DNA of 36,663 nucleotides from an uncultured Oscillospiraceae bacterium (GTDB taxonomy: Bacteria > Bacillota > Clostridia > Oscillospirales > Oscillospiraceae). Position 1 is the first letter of the stretch; each line of letters begins with the position of its first letter. The DNA lies in the NCBI GenBank assembly GCA_944385395.1, contig CALWXA010000033.1:1-36663 (forward strand), read 5' to 3'. Positions 1-6,286 of the stretch are shown here, piece by piece. Position numbers and translations under genes: made by a program. The notes below the pieces were generated by a model. It had not been told where the DNA came from, searched no databases, and saw nothing but the letters and a program-made list of their open reading frames with translations.

Positions 1-157
1 GAAAGATAGTGTGAAAGAAAACCGTCAGGGTTGTCTTTCACGTCCAGTCAAACCACTTTTTGAAACTTTTTTGAAGTTTCAAAAAGTGCAGCAGCCTGTC
101 GAAAAGACTTTTTCGACAGGCTGAGAGGTGGAAACTTTCGTTTCCACCTCTTTTTTC
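1..157. repeat. Four-hairpin composite element, copy 1 (cut by window start)
   Basis: Four consecutive hairpins: A at 11-41 (one internal A-G mismatch, loop GTCAG), B at 55-68/74-87 (14 bp), C at 92-105/110-123 (14 bp, CAGCCTGTCGAAAA arm), D at 124-135/140-151 (12 bp, TTTC loop) followed by a T-run at 152-157. It directly abuts the stop codon of the minus-strand AI-2E permease gene (158-160). The same A-B-C-D order recurs at 8482-8642 and, inverted, at 12837-12997. Hairpin D with its A/T flanks should act as a terminator for rightward transcription and possibly in both directions. About 8 nt of the conserved left end lies outside the window. Read on the plus strand it also holds an open frame of 37 codons, GTG at 11 to TGA at 122-124. 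Confidence 0.8.
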
Positions 158-1276
158 TTACGTTTGCGGTTCTTTCTTCTCTTTGTTCAGGTCGTTGCGC
201 AGCAGCGTATAGGCTGCCGCTGCCAGGGGAACACCCAGCAGCATACCGGGGATGCCCAGCACGCCGCCGCCCAGGATCACCGCCGTCAGCACCCAGATGC
301 CCGGCAGGCCCAGGGAGGAACCCACCACCTTGGGATAGATGACGTTGCCTTCCACCTGCTGCAGGATCACCAGGAAGATCAGGAAGATCAGCGCCTTCAT
401 GGGGGAGACGGTGAGGATCATGAACGAGCCTACCGCTGCGCCGATATAGGCGCCGGCAATGGGGATCAGAGAGGTGAAGGAGATCAGCGCACCCACCATG
501 GAGGCGTAGGGCAGACGCAGAATGGTCATGCCCAGGGCGCACAGGGTACCCAGGATCACCGCCTCGATGCACTGCCCGGCAATGTAGCGGCGGAAGGAGT
601 TATTCAGCACCCGCAGCACATACATCAGCTTTTCATAATGACGCTCCGGCAGGTAATGGCTCAGCACCCGCTTGCTCTGACGCTTCAGCTTGTCCCGGCC
701 CATCAGCAGATAGATGGCAAAGATGCAGGCCATAAAGACGTTGATGATGGTGGAAGCCACGGAGGAAAGGGTATTGATGACCACGTTCATCACATTGCCT
801 ACCCCGGAGGTCACCACATTGAAGATATCGCCGATCTTGGACTGCCAGTCGATGCTGTTGAGGCTGGAGATGAGATCCTCCGACAGGAAGGGGATCTTGT
901 CCAGCTGTTTGATGAGGGTCTGGATGGCGCCGGGCAGCTGGGCCAGGATCAGCTCCACGCAGTCCCACAGCTGGGGCAGCACCAGCCAGATCACCAGGGT
1001 GATGATGGCCAGCAGGGAGATGATGGCTGCCAGCATGCACACAGGCCGCCGGGCCTTGATAACCCGGGGGTTTTGGGAGTCGGGGAAAAAGCCCCGCTCA
1101 TAGAAGCTCATGAGGATGTTGAGCACATACGCCAGGATGGCGCCCAATACCAGCGGGAAGGATGCACCGATCAGCAGCCCGCCCAGTCGGGATACCTCCG
1201 GCCAATAGTGGATGGCCAGATACAAAAGGAAGATGCTTCCGGCGATCTTCAGATAAAAGCGCCAAGAGCTTTTCAT
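158..1276 (-). CDS. AI-2E family transporter (PerM/YdiK-like permease)
   Basis: A 372-residue polytopic membrane protein of the AI-2E/UPF0118 exporter family. Members carry 7-8 transmembrane helices and are linked to export of small molecules or to Na+/H+ exchange; the substrate here cannot be read from sequence. Hydrophobic segments sit near the N-terminus and the C-terminal half carries the family pattern of a Pro/Gly-rich helix pair (SLIPIAGAYIGA, then GSSLGLPGIWVL and GGGVLGIPGMLLGVPLAAA). The ATG at 1276 is chosen because AAAGGAG stands 8 nt upstream; an ATG at 1336 in the same frame overlaps the promoter. It follows sufCB on the same strand but appears to have its own extended -10 promoter. 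Family assignment is firm, substrate unknown. Confidence 0.9.
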   Translation of the reverse strand: MKSSWRFYLKIAGSIFLLYLAIHYWPEVSRLGGLLIGASFPLVLGAILAYVLNILMSFYERGFFPDSQNPRVIKARRPVCMLAAIISLLAIITLVIWLVLPQLWDCVELILAQLPGAIQTLIKQLDKIPFLSEDLISSLNSIDWQSKIGDIFNVVTSGVGNVMNVVINTLSSVASTIINVFMACIFAIYLLMGRDKLKRQSKRVLSHYLPERHYEKLMYVLRVLNNSFRRYIAGQCIEAVILGTLCALGMTILRLPYASMVGALISFTSLIPIAGAYIGAAVGSFMILTVSPMKALIFLIFLVILQQVEGNVIYPKVVGSSLGLPGIWVLTAVILGGGVLGIPGMLLGVPLAAAAYTLLRNDLNKEKKEPQT

Positions 1277-1294
1277 AGCTGGACTCCTTTCTGC

Positions 1295-1313
1295 GCCGGG
1301 CGTCAGGCCCGGC
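1295..1313 (-). other. 5' UTR hairpin of the AI-2E gene
   Basis: Perfect 7-bp GC stem GCCGGGC/GCCCGGC around a GTCAG loop, between the extended -10 and the ribosome site of the AI-2E permease gene. No T-run follows in either direction, so it is more likely an mRNA 5' structure or remnant than a terminator for sufB. Confidence 0.4.
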
Positions 1314-1334
1314 ATGGTTGTCCTTTGCAGCGCC

Positions 1335-1343
1335 ATTGTAGCA
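1335..1343 (-). promoter_or_regulatory. Extended -10 promoter of the AI-2E gene
   Basis: On the minus strand TGCTACAAT, an extended -10 (TGn plus TACAAT). The -35 region 17 nt upstream is poor, as is usual for extended -10 promoters. It lies between the sufB stop and the permease start, so the permease can be expressed apart from sufCB. Confidence 0.45.
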
Positions 1344-1373
1344 GGCGGCTGCGGCGAAAAGGGGAGAAGAGCG

Positions 1374-2300
1374 TCAGGCCAGGAAGCCCTTGAGGATGGT
1401 CTCCTCCGCTTCCTCCGGCGTCAGACCCAGGGTCTCCAGCTTCAAAAGCTGGTCCCCGGCGATCTTGCCGATGGCCGCTTCGTGGATCAGCTGTGCGTCG
1501 GGATGGTTGGCGGCGATTTCCGGAATGGACCGGATCTGGGCCTGGCCCATGATGATGGAGTCGCACTGCACGTGGCCGAAGCAGGCGGCGTTGCCCACCA
1601 TCCGGGGATAGAACAGCTGGCTGGACTCGTCCTGAGCCACGGAGCGGGAGATCACACGGCCCTTGGCGTCGGGACCGTTGAGAACGATCTCCATATCGCT
1701 TTCCGCCTGCTGCGCACCGTGGGTCAGCAGTCGCTCGGTGATCACCACCTCGCTGCCCGCCTCGCAGACCACCTTGGTGCTGCGGCGGGTGGAGTCGATG
1801 CCACGGATCTGGACGGTATCCATCTGCATGGTGGAGTTTTCGCCCAGGTACACCACCGTCTGGGGATTCATCACGTTTTTGCCCGTCTGGCCACCGTCAT
1901 TTTCCCCGTAATGCTTTTCGGCATACTTCACATGGGAGTTTTTGCCCACATAGAACGTATGCACGCCGTCGTGCCGGGACTCGTTGCAGCCGCTGTTGTG
2001 GATGCCGCAGCCCGCCACGATCTCCACGTCGCAGTCGTCACCCACGTAGAAGTCGTTGTACACCATCTCGGTAACACCGGTTTTACTGATGATCACCGGG
2101 ATGTGGCATACCTCGCCCTTGGTGCCGTCGGCAATGCGGATGACGATGCCGGGCTTGTCCTCCTTATTGGTGATCTGAATATGCTCGGTGCTCTGCCGGG
2201 CTTCGCAGCCGCTGTCCTTGCGGATATTGAAGGCGCCTACCGGCTTGCCGGTAAGATCGGCGATTTTTTCCAACAGCTTGGCGTCGATATCTGTAATCAT
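1374..2300 (-). CDS. sufB: SufB/SufD-type Fe-S scaffold (SmsB-like)
   Basis: A 308-residue SufBD-core protein, the scaffold half of a SUF Fe-S cluster assembly complex in the cytoplasm. The C-terminal half carries the family signature: GHVQCDSIIMG, then IPEI, DAQLIHEAAIGKI and a Glu-rich tail ending ILKGFL. It is much shorter than Escherichia coli SufB (about 495 residues), lacking the long N-terminal region. Its ATG overlaps the sufC stop by 4 bp (ATGA), implying translational coupling and a fixed SufC-SufB ratio. No SufS desulfurase, SufU or SufD is adjacent. This fits the minimal SufCB-like (SMS) arrangement described as an ancestral Fe-S machinery. Which Cys, Glu or His residues hold the cluster cannot be settled from the sequence alone. 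Confidence 0.88.
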   Translation of the reverse strand: MITDIDAKLLEKIADLTGKPVGAFNIRKDSGCEARQSTEHIQITNKEDKPGIVIRIADGTKGEVCHIPVIISKTGVTEMVYNDFYVGDDCDVEIVAGCGIHNSGCNESRHDGVHTFYVGKNSHVKYAEKHYGENDGGQTGKNVMNPQTVVYLGENSTMQMDTVQIRGIDSTRRSTKVVCEAGSEVVITERLLTHGAQQAESDMEIVLNGPDAKGRVISRSVAQDESSQLFYPRMVGNAACFGHVQCDSIIMGQAQIRSIPEIAANHPDAQLIHEAAIGKIAGDQLLKLETLGLTPEEAEETILKGFLA

Positions 2301-3034
2301 CTGTTTTCCTCCTTCCCAAGCATGGGGCAGCTGCCGGCGGTGTTGCCCAGGATCAGGGGCATGATCTCCTCCACGGAGCCGCGATGCACCGGTGCGCCGC
2401 CGGCCACCACGATGACCTCGTCCGCCAGCTGGATGATCCGCTCTTGGTGGGAAATGATGATCATGGTGGCACTGTGCTGGCGATGGATCTGTTCAAAGGT
2501 TTCCGTCAGACGGGCGAAGCTCCAAAGGTCAATGCCCGCCTCCGGCTCGTCAAAAATCATCAGCTGGCTGTTCCGGGCCAGAATGGTGGCGATCTCAATG
2601 CGCTTGACCTCGCCGCCGGAGAGACTCACGTCCACCTCACGGTCCAGATAGTCGTTGGCGCACAGGCCCACCTTGGTGAGGAACTGGCAGCAGCGGTCCT
2701 TGCTGAGCTTCTGCTCACCGGCGGCCAGCAGCAGCAGGTCATGGACCGTCAGGCCCTTGAACCGGGGGGGCTGCTGGAAGCCGTAGCTGATGCCCAGCCG
2801 GGCACGCTCCGTCACCGAGAGGCCCGTGATGTCCTGCCCGTTGAACAGGATCCGGCCCTCCGTAGGCTGCACCAGGCCCATGATGACCTTGGCCAGGGTG
2901 GTCTTGCCGCCGCCGTTGGGGCCGGTGAACACCACCAGCTTATGGTCGGGGACGGTGAGGCTGACGTCTTTCAAAATATCGGTCTGGCCTTCCGGGCCGG
3001 ACACGTGATAACTGATATGCTGTAATTCCAGCAT
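2297..3034 (-). CDS. sufC: SufC-type Fe-S assembly ATPase
   Basis: A 245-residue ABC ATPase that powers conformational change of the SufB scaffold. Walker A is GPNGGGKTT, the signature is LSGGE, Walker B is LMIFDEPEAGID and the H-loop His lies in IIISHQ; the LSGGEVKRIEI and DEPEAGID forms are typical of SufC and differ from importer ATPases. The ATG at 3034 is chosen because AAGGAGGT lies 7 nt upstream; an in-frame ATG at 3097 would place 21 unconserved residues from the leader. It is the first gene of a two-gene operon with sufB, overlapping it by 4 bp. Expression probably starts at the promoter at 3107-3135, through a leader with two small hairpins. Confidence 0.92.
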   Translation of the reverse strand: MLELQHISYHVSGPEGQTDILKDVSLTVPDHKLVVFTGPNGGGKTTLAKVIMGLVQPTEGRILFNGQDITGLSVTERARLGISYGFQQPPRFKGLTVHDLLLLAAGEQKLSKDRCCQFLTKVGLCANDYLDREVDVSLSGGEVKRIEIATILARNSQLMIFDEPEAGIDLWSFARLTETFEQIHRQHSATMIIISHQERIIQLADEVIVVAGGAPVHRGSVEEIMPLILGNTAGSCPMLGKEENR

Positions 3035-3058
3035 GGATTGTACCTCCTTGCATGAGAT

Positions 3059-3076
3059 CTGCCGGAAATCCGGCAG
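3059..3076 (-). other. Leader hairpin of sufC
   Basis: Perfect 7-bp stem CTGCCGG/CCGGCAG around AAAT in the predicted sufC 5' UTR, ending about 13 nt upstream of the Shine-Dalgarno site. A second weaker stem, GTGCC/GGGCAC, lies just upstream near 3082-3097. Could modulate translation or mRNA stability; no known riboswitch class recognised. Confidence 0.45.
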
Positions 3077-3106
3077 CTGCCGTGCCGTAAAGGGCACAGC
3101 ACCTTT

Positions 3107-3135
3107 ATTTTAGCAGAATACGACAATGAAAGCAA
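3107..3135 (-). promoter_or_regulatory. Promoter of sufCB
   Basis: Minus strand: -35 TTGCTT (3130-3135), 17-bp spacer, -10 TAAAAT (3107-3112). Predicted leader of about 65 nt before the sufC start. Confidence 0.55.
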
Positions 3136-3204
3136 TACGCCCCGTTGTCCTGCACCCTTAGAGGCTGCTAAGCATAGTATAACATGAGAAAGGAGCGTTT
3201 AGGC

Positions 3205-3756
3205 ATGGAAAAGGAAAAGCAGAACTATCGCCAATGGGATCTGGTTTGGCAGCGGGTGGCTCCGGAACTCAATCCGTATCCGGAGGTACGGCAGGCCGCT
3301 GCAGCGGCCCGGCAGGCGGAACCGGATATCCCCGACTGCCCGGATGCTCCGGCTGAGGGTCAGACCCTCCGGGACCTGATGCAGACAGAGCAGGAAAGCA
3401 GAAGAGCTTGTCAGGCCTGCGCCCGCTGCGCCCCCACGCCTCAGGCCCGGCGGCTTTTGGGGGAGATGGCCCGGAGCAAAGAGGCGCGCCTGCGGCGCTT
3501 GATGAGCCTTTACTATGTGACTACCGGCCAGTGCTTCCGTCTGCCAGTGCCCGTGGGTCAGGTAGAGAAGCTGCCCTGGTGTCAGGGGCTCCGGCGGCGG
3601 TATCTGGAGGAGATGTGTCTGGTGCGGCAGTACCGTCAGGCTGCGGCGGAGACGGAGGATCTGTGCCTGCGGGAAGCCCTGTGCGCCTTCGCTGCTTCCA
3701 GCCGCCGCTTTGCTGCGGCGCTGCTGCGTCTGCTGGAGGGAAACCTGCTTGCATAA
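3205..3756 (+). CDS. Uncharacterised helical protein, possibly degenerate ferritin-like
   Basis: A 183-residue soluble, Ala/Arg/Leu-rich all-helical protein. The middle segment (EMARSKEARLRRLMSLYY then VTTGQC) resembles the second helix and loop of small clostridial ferritin-like proteins, where the pattern is E-x-x-H ... Y-x-x-TG-x-C. Here the expected metal-ligand His positions are Arg, so di-iron binding is doubtful. Four amphipathic helices can be drawn, plus a Cys pair (CQACARC). The ATG at 3205 is preferred because AAAGGAG is 9 nt upstream; the in-frame ATG at 3184 has no good ribosome site. It is divergent from sufC, with about 170 bp between the two starts. Family call is tentative; function unknown. 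Confidence 0.6.
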   Translation: MEKEKQNYRQWDLVWQRVAPELNPYPEVRQAAAAARQAEPDIPDCPDAPAEGQTLRDLMQTEQESRRACQACARCAPTPQARRLLGEMARSKEARLRRLMSLYYVTTGQCFRLPVPVGQVEKLPWCQGLRRRYLEEMCLVRQYRQAAAETEDLCLREALCAFAASSRRFAAALLRLLEGNLLA

Positions 3757-3778
3757 CACCGGGGTGAGGTGCTACAAT
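3749..3778 (+). promoter_or_regulatory. Promoter of the HD-domain gene
   Basis: -35 TTGCAT (3749-3754), 18-bp spacer, -10 TACAAT (3773-3778). The -35 overlaps the end of the preceding gene. Confidence 0.55.
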
Positions 3779-3806
3779 AGCAAAAAATACCAAGGAGGAT
3801 TCAGCC

Positions 3807-4385
3807 ATGCAAGCTTCCATCTCCCGCCAGGCAGCGTTGGCGCTGCTGCGGCAGTATAATCAGGAACCCTTCCACCTCCAGCACGCCCTGACGGTGGCCG
3901 CCGTTATGGACTGGTTTGCCCGGGATCTGGGCTATGAACCGGAATTCTGGGAGATCGTGGGACTGCTCCACGACATCGACTTTGAACGCTGGCCGGAGGA
4001 GCACTGCGTCAAGGCGCCGGAGCTGCTGTCCGCCGCCGGGTGCAGCGAGGAACTGATCCACGCCGTATGCAGCCACGGCTACGGCATCTGCTCTCAGGTG
4101 GAGCCGGAGCACCAGATGGAAAAGGTGCTCTTTGCCGCCGACGAGCTGACGGGTCTCATCGGCGCCGCCGCCCGGATGCGCCCTTCCAAGAGCTGCACCG
4201 ATATGGAGCTGAGCAGTTTGAAAAAGAAGTTCAAGGACAAAAAGTTTGCTGCCGGCTGCTCCCGGGAGGTCATCACCCAGGGGGCAGAGCGTCTGAGCTG
4301 GGAACTGGAGACCCTGCTGAGCAAGACGCTGCAGGCCATGGCCGCCACCGAGGACCGGGTGCGGCAGGAGATGGAACAGCTCTGA
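3807..4385 (+). CDS. HD-domain phosphohydrolase
   Basis: A 192-residue HD-superfamily protein, a class of metal-dependent phosphohydrolases acting on nucleotides or phosphate esters. The metal motif is visible: His26 (in FHLQHAL), the His55-Asp56 doublet in GLLHDIDFERWPEEH, His90 in CSHGYG, and a later acidic pair in LFAADELTG. Similar clostridial proteins with the HDIDFERWP motif are annotated only as hydrolases, so the substrate is unknown. The start has AAGGAGG about 8 nt upstream. It has its own promoter and ends in a strong terminator at 4401-4440, so it is probably monocistronic. Confidence 0.85.
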   Translation: MQASISRQAALALLRQYNQEPFHLQHALTVAAVMDWFARDLGYEPEFWEIVGLLHDIDFERWPEEHCVKAPELLSAAGCSEELIHAVCSHGYGICSQVEPEHQMEKVLFAADELTGLIGAAARMRPSKSCTDMELSSLKKKFKDKKFAAGCSREVITQGAERLSWELETLLSKTLQAMAATEDRVRQEMEQL

Positions 4386-4400
4386 AACACGCCTTTTATG

Positions 4401-4440
4401 CCCGCTGCTGTCGATATCTGACAACAGCGGGTATTTTTTT
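4401..4440 (+). terminator. Terminator after the HD-domain gene
   Basis: 12-bp stem CCCGCTGCTGTC/GACAACAGCGGG with one mismatch, loop GATATCT, followed by TATTTTTTT. Confidence 0.9.
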
Positions 4441-4494
4441 GTGTCAAAATTCCGGAATGTATAGGATAAAACCACAGAAATATCCGAAACCCCA

Positions 4495-4523
4495 TTGACA
4501 AACCGGGCCGGGCAGGCTATAAT
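4495..4523 (+). promoter_or_regulatory. Consensus sigma-A promoter of feoA
   Basis: Perfect -35 TTGACA (4495-4500), 17-bp spacer, perfect -10 TATAAT (4518-4523). A full-consensus promoter normally needs a repressor, and a palindrome follows immediately at 4533-4550. Confidence 0.9.
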
Positions 4524-4532
4524 GCAGGCTGC

Positions 4533-4550
4533 AGTTAGCTTATACTAACT
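4533..4550. promoter_or_regulatory. Palindromic operator, iron-regulator (DtxR/IdeR-like) type
   Basis: AGTTAGCTTATACTAACT: inverted arms AGTTAG/CTAACT separated by 6 nt, placed about +3 to +20 of the predicted feoA transcript. The GTTAG/CTAAC half-sites resemble DtxR/IdeR boxes, though spacing is wider than in the classical box. Its position would block early transcription when a metal-bound repressor sits on it. The regulator is not in this window. Confidence 0.6.
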
Positions 4551-4604
4551 TTTGCGGCACAGGCCGGGCGGGCCTGAAATACAGAGAAAAGGAGCGGTGC
4601 AAAA

Positions 4605-4820
4605 ATGGATCTGACCAAGGTGGAAGAGGGGAAGACCTATACCATTGAACGGATCGAGACGGATGATCCGGAGCTCAATGCCTTCCTGTTCTCTCTGGGC
4701 TGCTACAGCGGAGAGCCCATCACGGTGGTGCGCCGGCGGAAAAACGGCTGCGTGGTGGCCATCAAGGATGGCCGGTACAACATCGATTCCCAGCTGGCCG
4801 CCGCCATTGTGGTGGCGTGA
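4605..4820 (+). CDS. feoA: FeoA-domain protein (ferrous iron uptake accessory)
   Basis: A 71-residue SH3-like FeoA protein. It shows the family pattern of a strand pair around FSLGCYSGEPITVVRRRKNGCVVAIKD and a C-terminal AAAIVV strand. FeoA works on the cytoplasmic side with the FeoB GTPase/permease for Fe2+ uptake. FeoB is not adjacent: a terminator follows 12 nt after the stop, so this is an orphan feoA. The start has AAAGGAG at a good distance. The consensus promoter plus downstream iron-box-like palindrome indicates strong, metal-repressed expression. Alternative: a stand-alone FeoA paralogue with a regulatory role, as many Clostridia carry several. Confidence 0.88.
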   Translation: MDLTKVEEGKTYTIERIETDDPELNAFLFSLGCYSGEPITVVRRRKNGCVVAIKDGRYNIDSQLAAAIVVA

Positions 4821-4831
4821 AGGATATGTGC

Positions 4832-4861
4832 AGATGCGTCCCCTGGGACGCATCTTTTTTT
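4832..4861 (+). terminator. Terminator of feoA
   Basis: 10-bp stem AGATGCGTCC/GGGACGCATCT with a 2-3 nt loop, followed by seven T. Confidence 0.92.
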
Positions 4862-4872
4862 GCAGAAGGGGA

Positions 4873-4901
4873 TTGACAAACAGATTTCTTGGTGATATCT
4901 T
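4873..4901 (+). promoter_or_regulatory. Promoter of the SPFH operon
   Basis: -35 TTGACA (4873-4878), 17-bp spacer, -10 TATCTT (4896-4901). The -10 lies inside a 19-bp palindrome. Confidence 0.75.
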
Positions 4902-4911
4902 TTTGATATCA
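4893..4911. promoter_or_regulatory. 19-bp palindrome over the SPFH promoter -10
   Basis: TGATATCTTTTTGATATCA: perfect 7-bp arms with a 5-nt centre, covering the -10 hexamer and the start region. Occupancy would block RNA polymerase. The ribbon-helix-helix protein encoded two genes on (5963-6166) is the obvious candidate ligand; this is inference from proximity. Confidence 0.6.
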
Positions 4912-4948
4912 AATACCGGAGCGGTTCCGGGATGAGGAGGAGAAACAT

Positions 4949-5959
4949 ATGCCTGAGAATATGAAAGAGAAGGTATTGACGGGCCACAAGCACGGCATGG
5001 CCATGCTGCTGCTGGTGCTGGCGCTGTATGTAGCGGCCATCGCCGGGACGATCCTGGGGGCCATGTGGGAGAACATTGCGCTGCTGGTGGTGTGCATTGT
5101 GGTGCTGAGCCTGACGTGGCTGCTGCTGCCGGGTCTGAAGGTGCTCAAGCCCCAGGAGGCGCTGGTGCTGACCCTGTTCGGCCGGTACATCGGTACCCTG
5201 AAGGGAGAGGGGTTCTACTGGGTAAATCCTTTCTGCACGGCGGTGAATCCGGCGGCCAAGACCCGGCTGAAGCAGAGCGGTGATGTGGATGGCGGACAGC
5301 ACCTCAAGCTGGGCGGCGAAAACAACGTGGCGGTGGAGATCCCCAACAAGAAGATTTCTCTGAAGCTGATGACCCTGAACAACAACCGCCAGAAGATCAA
5401 TGACTGCCTGGGTAACCCTGTGGAGATCGGCATTGCCGTTACCTGGCGGGTGGTGGATACCGCAGCGGCGGCCTTCCGGGTAGACAACTACAAGGAGTTT
5501 TTGTCCCTGCAGTGCGATGCCGCGCTGCGGAACATCGTGCGGCTCTATCCCTATGACGTGGCCCCTAACGTGGACACCACCGGCGACGGCGTAGCCGATG
5601 AGGGAAGCCTCCGTGGGTCCAGTGAAGTGGTGGCCCAGCGGATCCGGCAGGAGATCCAGGGCAAGGTGGAGCAGGCCGGTCTGGAGATCGTGGAGGCCCG
5701 GATCACCTATCTGGCCTACGCACCGGAGATCGCTGCGGTGATGCTCCAGCGGCAGCAGGCTTCGGCCATCATCGATGCCCGGAAGATGATCGTGGATGGC
5801 GCCGTGGGCATGGTGGAGATGGCTCTGGAGCGTCTGAAGGAGGGCGGCATGGTGGAGCTGGACGAGGAGCGCAAGGCCGCTATGGTGTCCAACCTCCTGG
5901 TGGTGCTGTGCGGTAACCACGACGCCCAGCCGGTGGTCAACTCCGGCAGCCTCTATTAA
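4949..5959 (+). CDS. SPFH/band 7 membrane protein
   Basis: A 336-residue SPFH (stomatin/prohibitin/flotillin) protein. Two hydrophobic segments (about residues 18-37 and 42-60) are followed by the band 7 domain beginning [22 protein letters not shown] and containing [10 protein letters not shown]. The C-terminal helical part ([32 protein letters not shown], written here only as landmarks) has the Glu/Ala-rich coiled-coil character that drives oligomer rings. Such proteins organise membrane microdomains and chaperone membrane proteases. The ribosome site is GAGGAGG. It is followed 3 nt later by a ribbon-helix-helix gene with no clear ribosome site, implying coupling. The partner and cargo are unknown. 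Confidence 0.88.
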   Translation: MPENMKEKVLTGHKHGMAMLLLVLALYVAAIAGTILGAMWENIALLVVCIVVLSLTWLLLPGLKVLKPQEALVLTLFGRYIGTLKGEGFYWVNPFCTAVNPAAKTRLKQSGDVDGGQHLKLGGENNVAVEIPNKKISLKLMTLNNNRQKINDCLGNPVEIGIAVTWRVVDTAAAAFRVDNYKEFLSLQCDAALRNIVRLYPYDVAPNVDTTGDGVADEGSLRGSSEVVAQRIRQEIQGKVEQAGLEIVEARITYLAYAPEIAAVMLQRQQASAIIDARKMIVDGAVGMVEMALERLKEGGMVELDEERKAAMVSNLLVVLCGNHDAQPVVNSGSLY

Positions 5960-5962
5960 GCC

Positions 5963-6166
5963 ATGGCGGACAACGGGAAAAAGCAGGTGCCGCTGCGCCT
6001 GTCGCCCAAGCTGTACGACGCCATTGCCGCCTGGGCGGAGGATGATTTCCGCTCCGTCAACGGACAGATCGAGTATCTGCTCACCGAATGCGTCCGGCAG
6101 CGGAAAAAGAACGGCAAGTACGTGTCCGATGAGCTGGACGTACCGCCGGAACTGGATATCTCCTGA
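5963..6166 (+). CDS. Small Arc-like ribbon-helix-helix protein
   Basis: A 67-residue protein. The N-terminus [20 protein letters not shown] matches the ribbon-helix-helix layout of Arc/MetJ-type regulators: a beta strand, then helix, then a [16 protein letters not shown] second helix. The acidic, Pro-containing tail ([10 protein letters not shown]) is not part of the DNA-binding fold. It begins 3 nt after the SPFH stop codon and lacks its own Shine-Dalgarno, so it is probably translated by re-initiation. It may repress the operon by binding the palindrome at 4893-4911, or bind the SPFH protein. Pairing with SPFH is seen here; the role is inferred. Confidence 0.75.
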   Translation: MADNGKKQVPLRLSPKLYDAIAAWAEDDFRSVNGQIEYLLTECVRQRKKNGKYVSDELDVPPELDIS

Positions 6167-6194
6167 AACTGAAAAAGGTGTAAAGTCCCTTGGT

Positions 6195-6214
6195 TTCACG
6201 CCTGTAGGCGTGAA
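6195..6214 (+). other. Hairpin downstream of the ribbon-helix-helix gene
   Basis: Stem TTCACGCC/GGCGTGAA around TGTA. No T-run; it precedes the stronger terminator at 6241-6274. Confidence 0.4.
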
Positions 6215-6240
6215 CGACCGGAGGCTTTATGGGCAAACGG

Positions 6241-6274
6241 AAAGGCCCCGGCGCTTTGAAGCGCCGGGGCCTTT
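6241..6274. terminator. Bidirectional terminator between convergent operons
   Basis: Perfect 14-bp stem AAAGGCCCCGGCGC/GCGCCGGGGCCTTT with loop TTTGAA. It serves the SPFH operon on the plus strand and the fakA-like gene on the minus strand. Confidence 0.92.
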
Positions 6275-6286
6275 TGTTGCGGGAAG

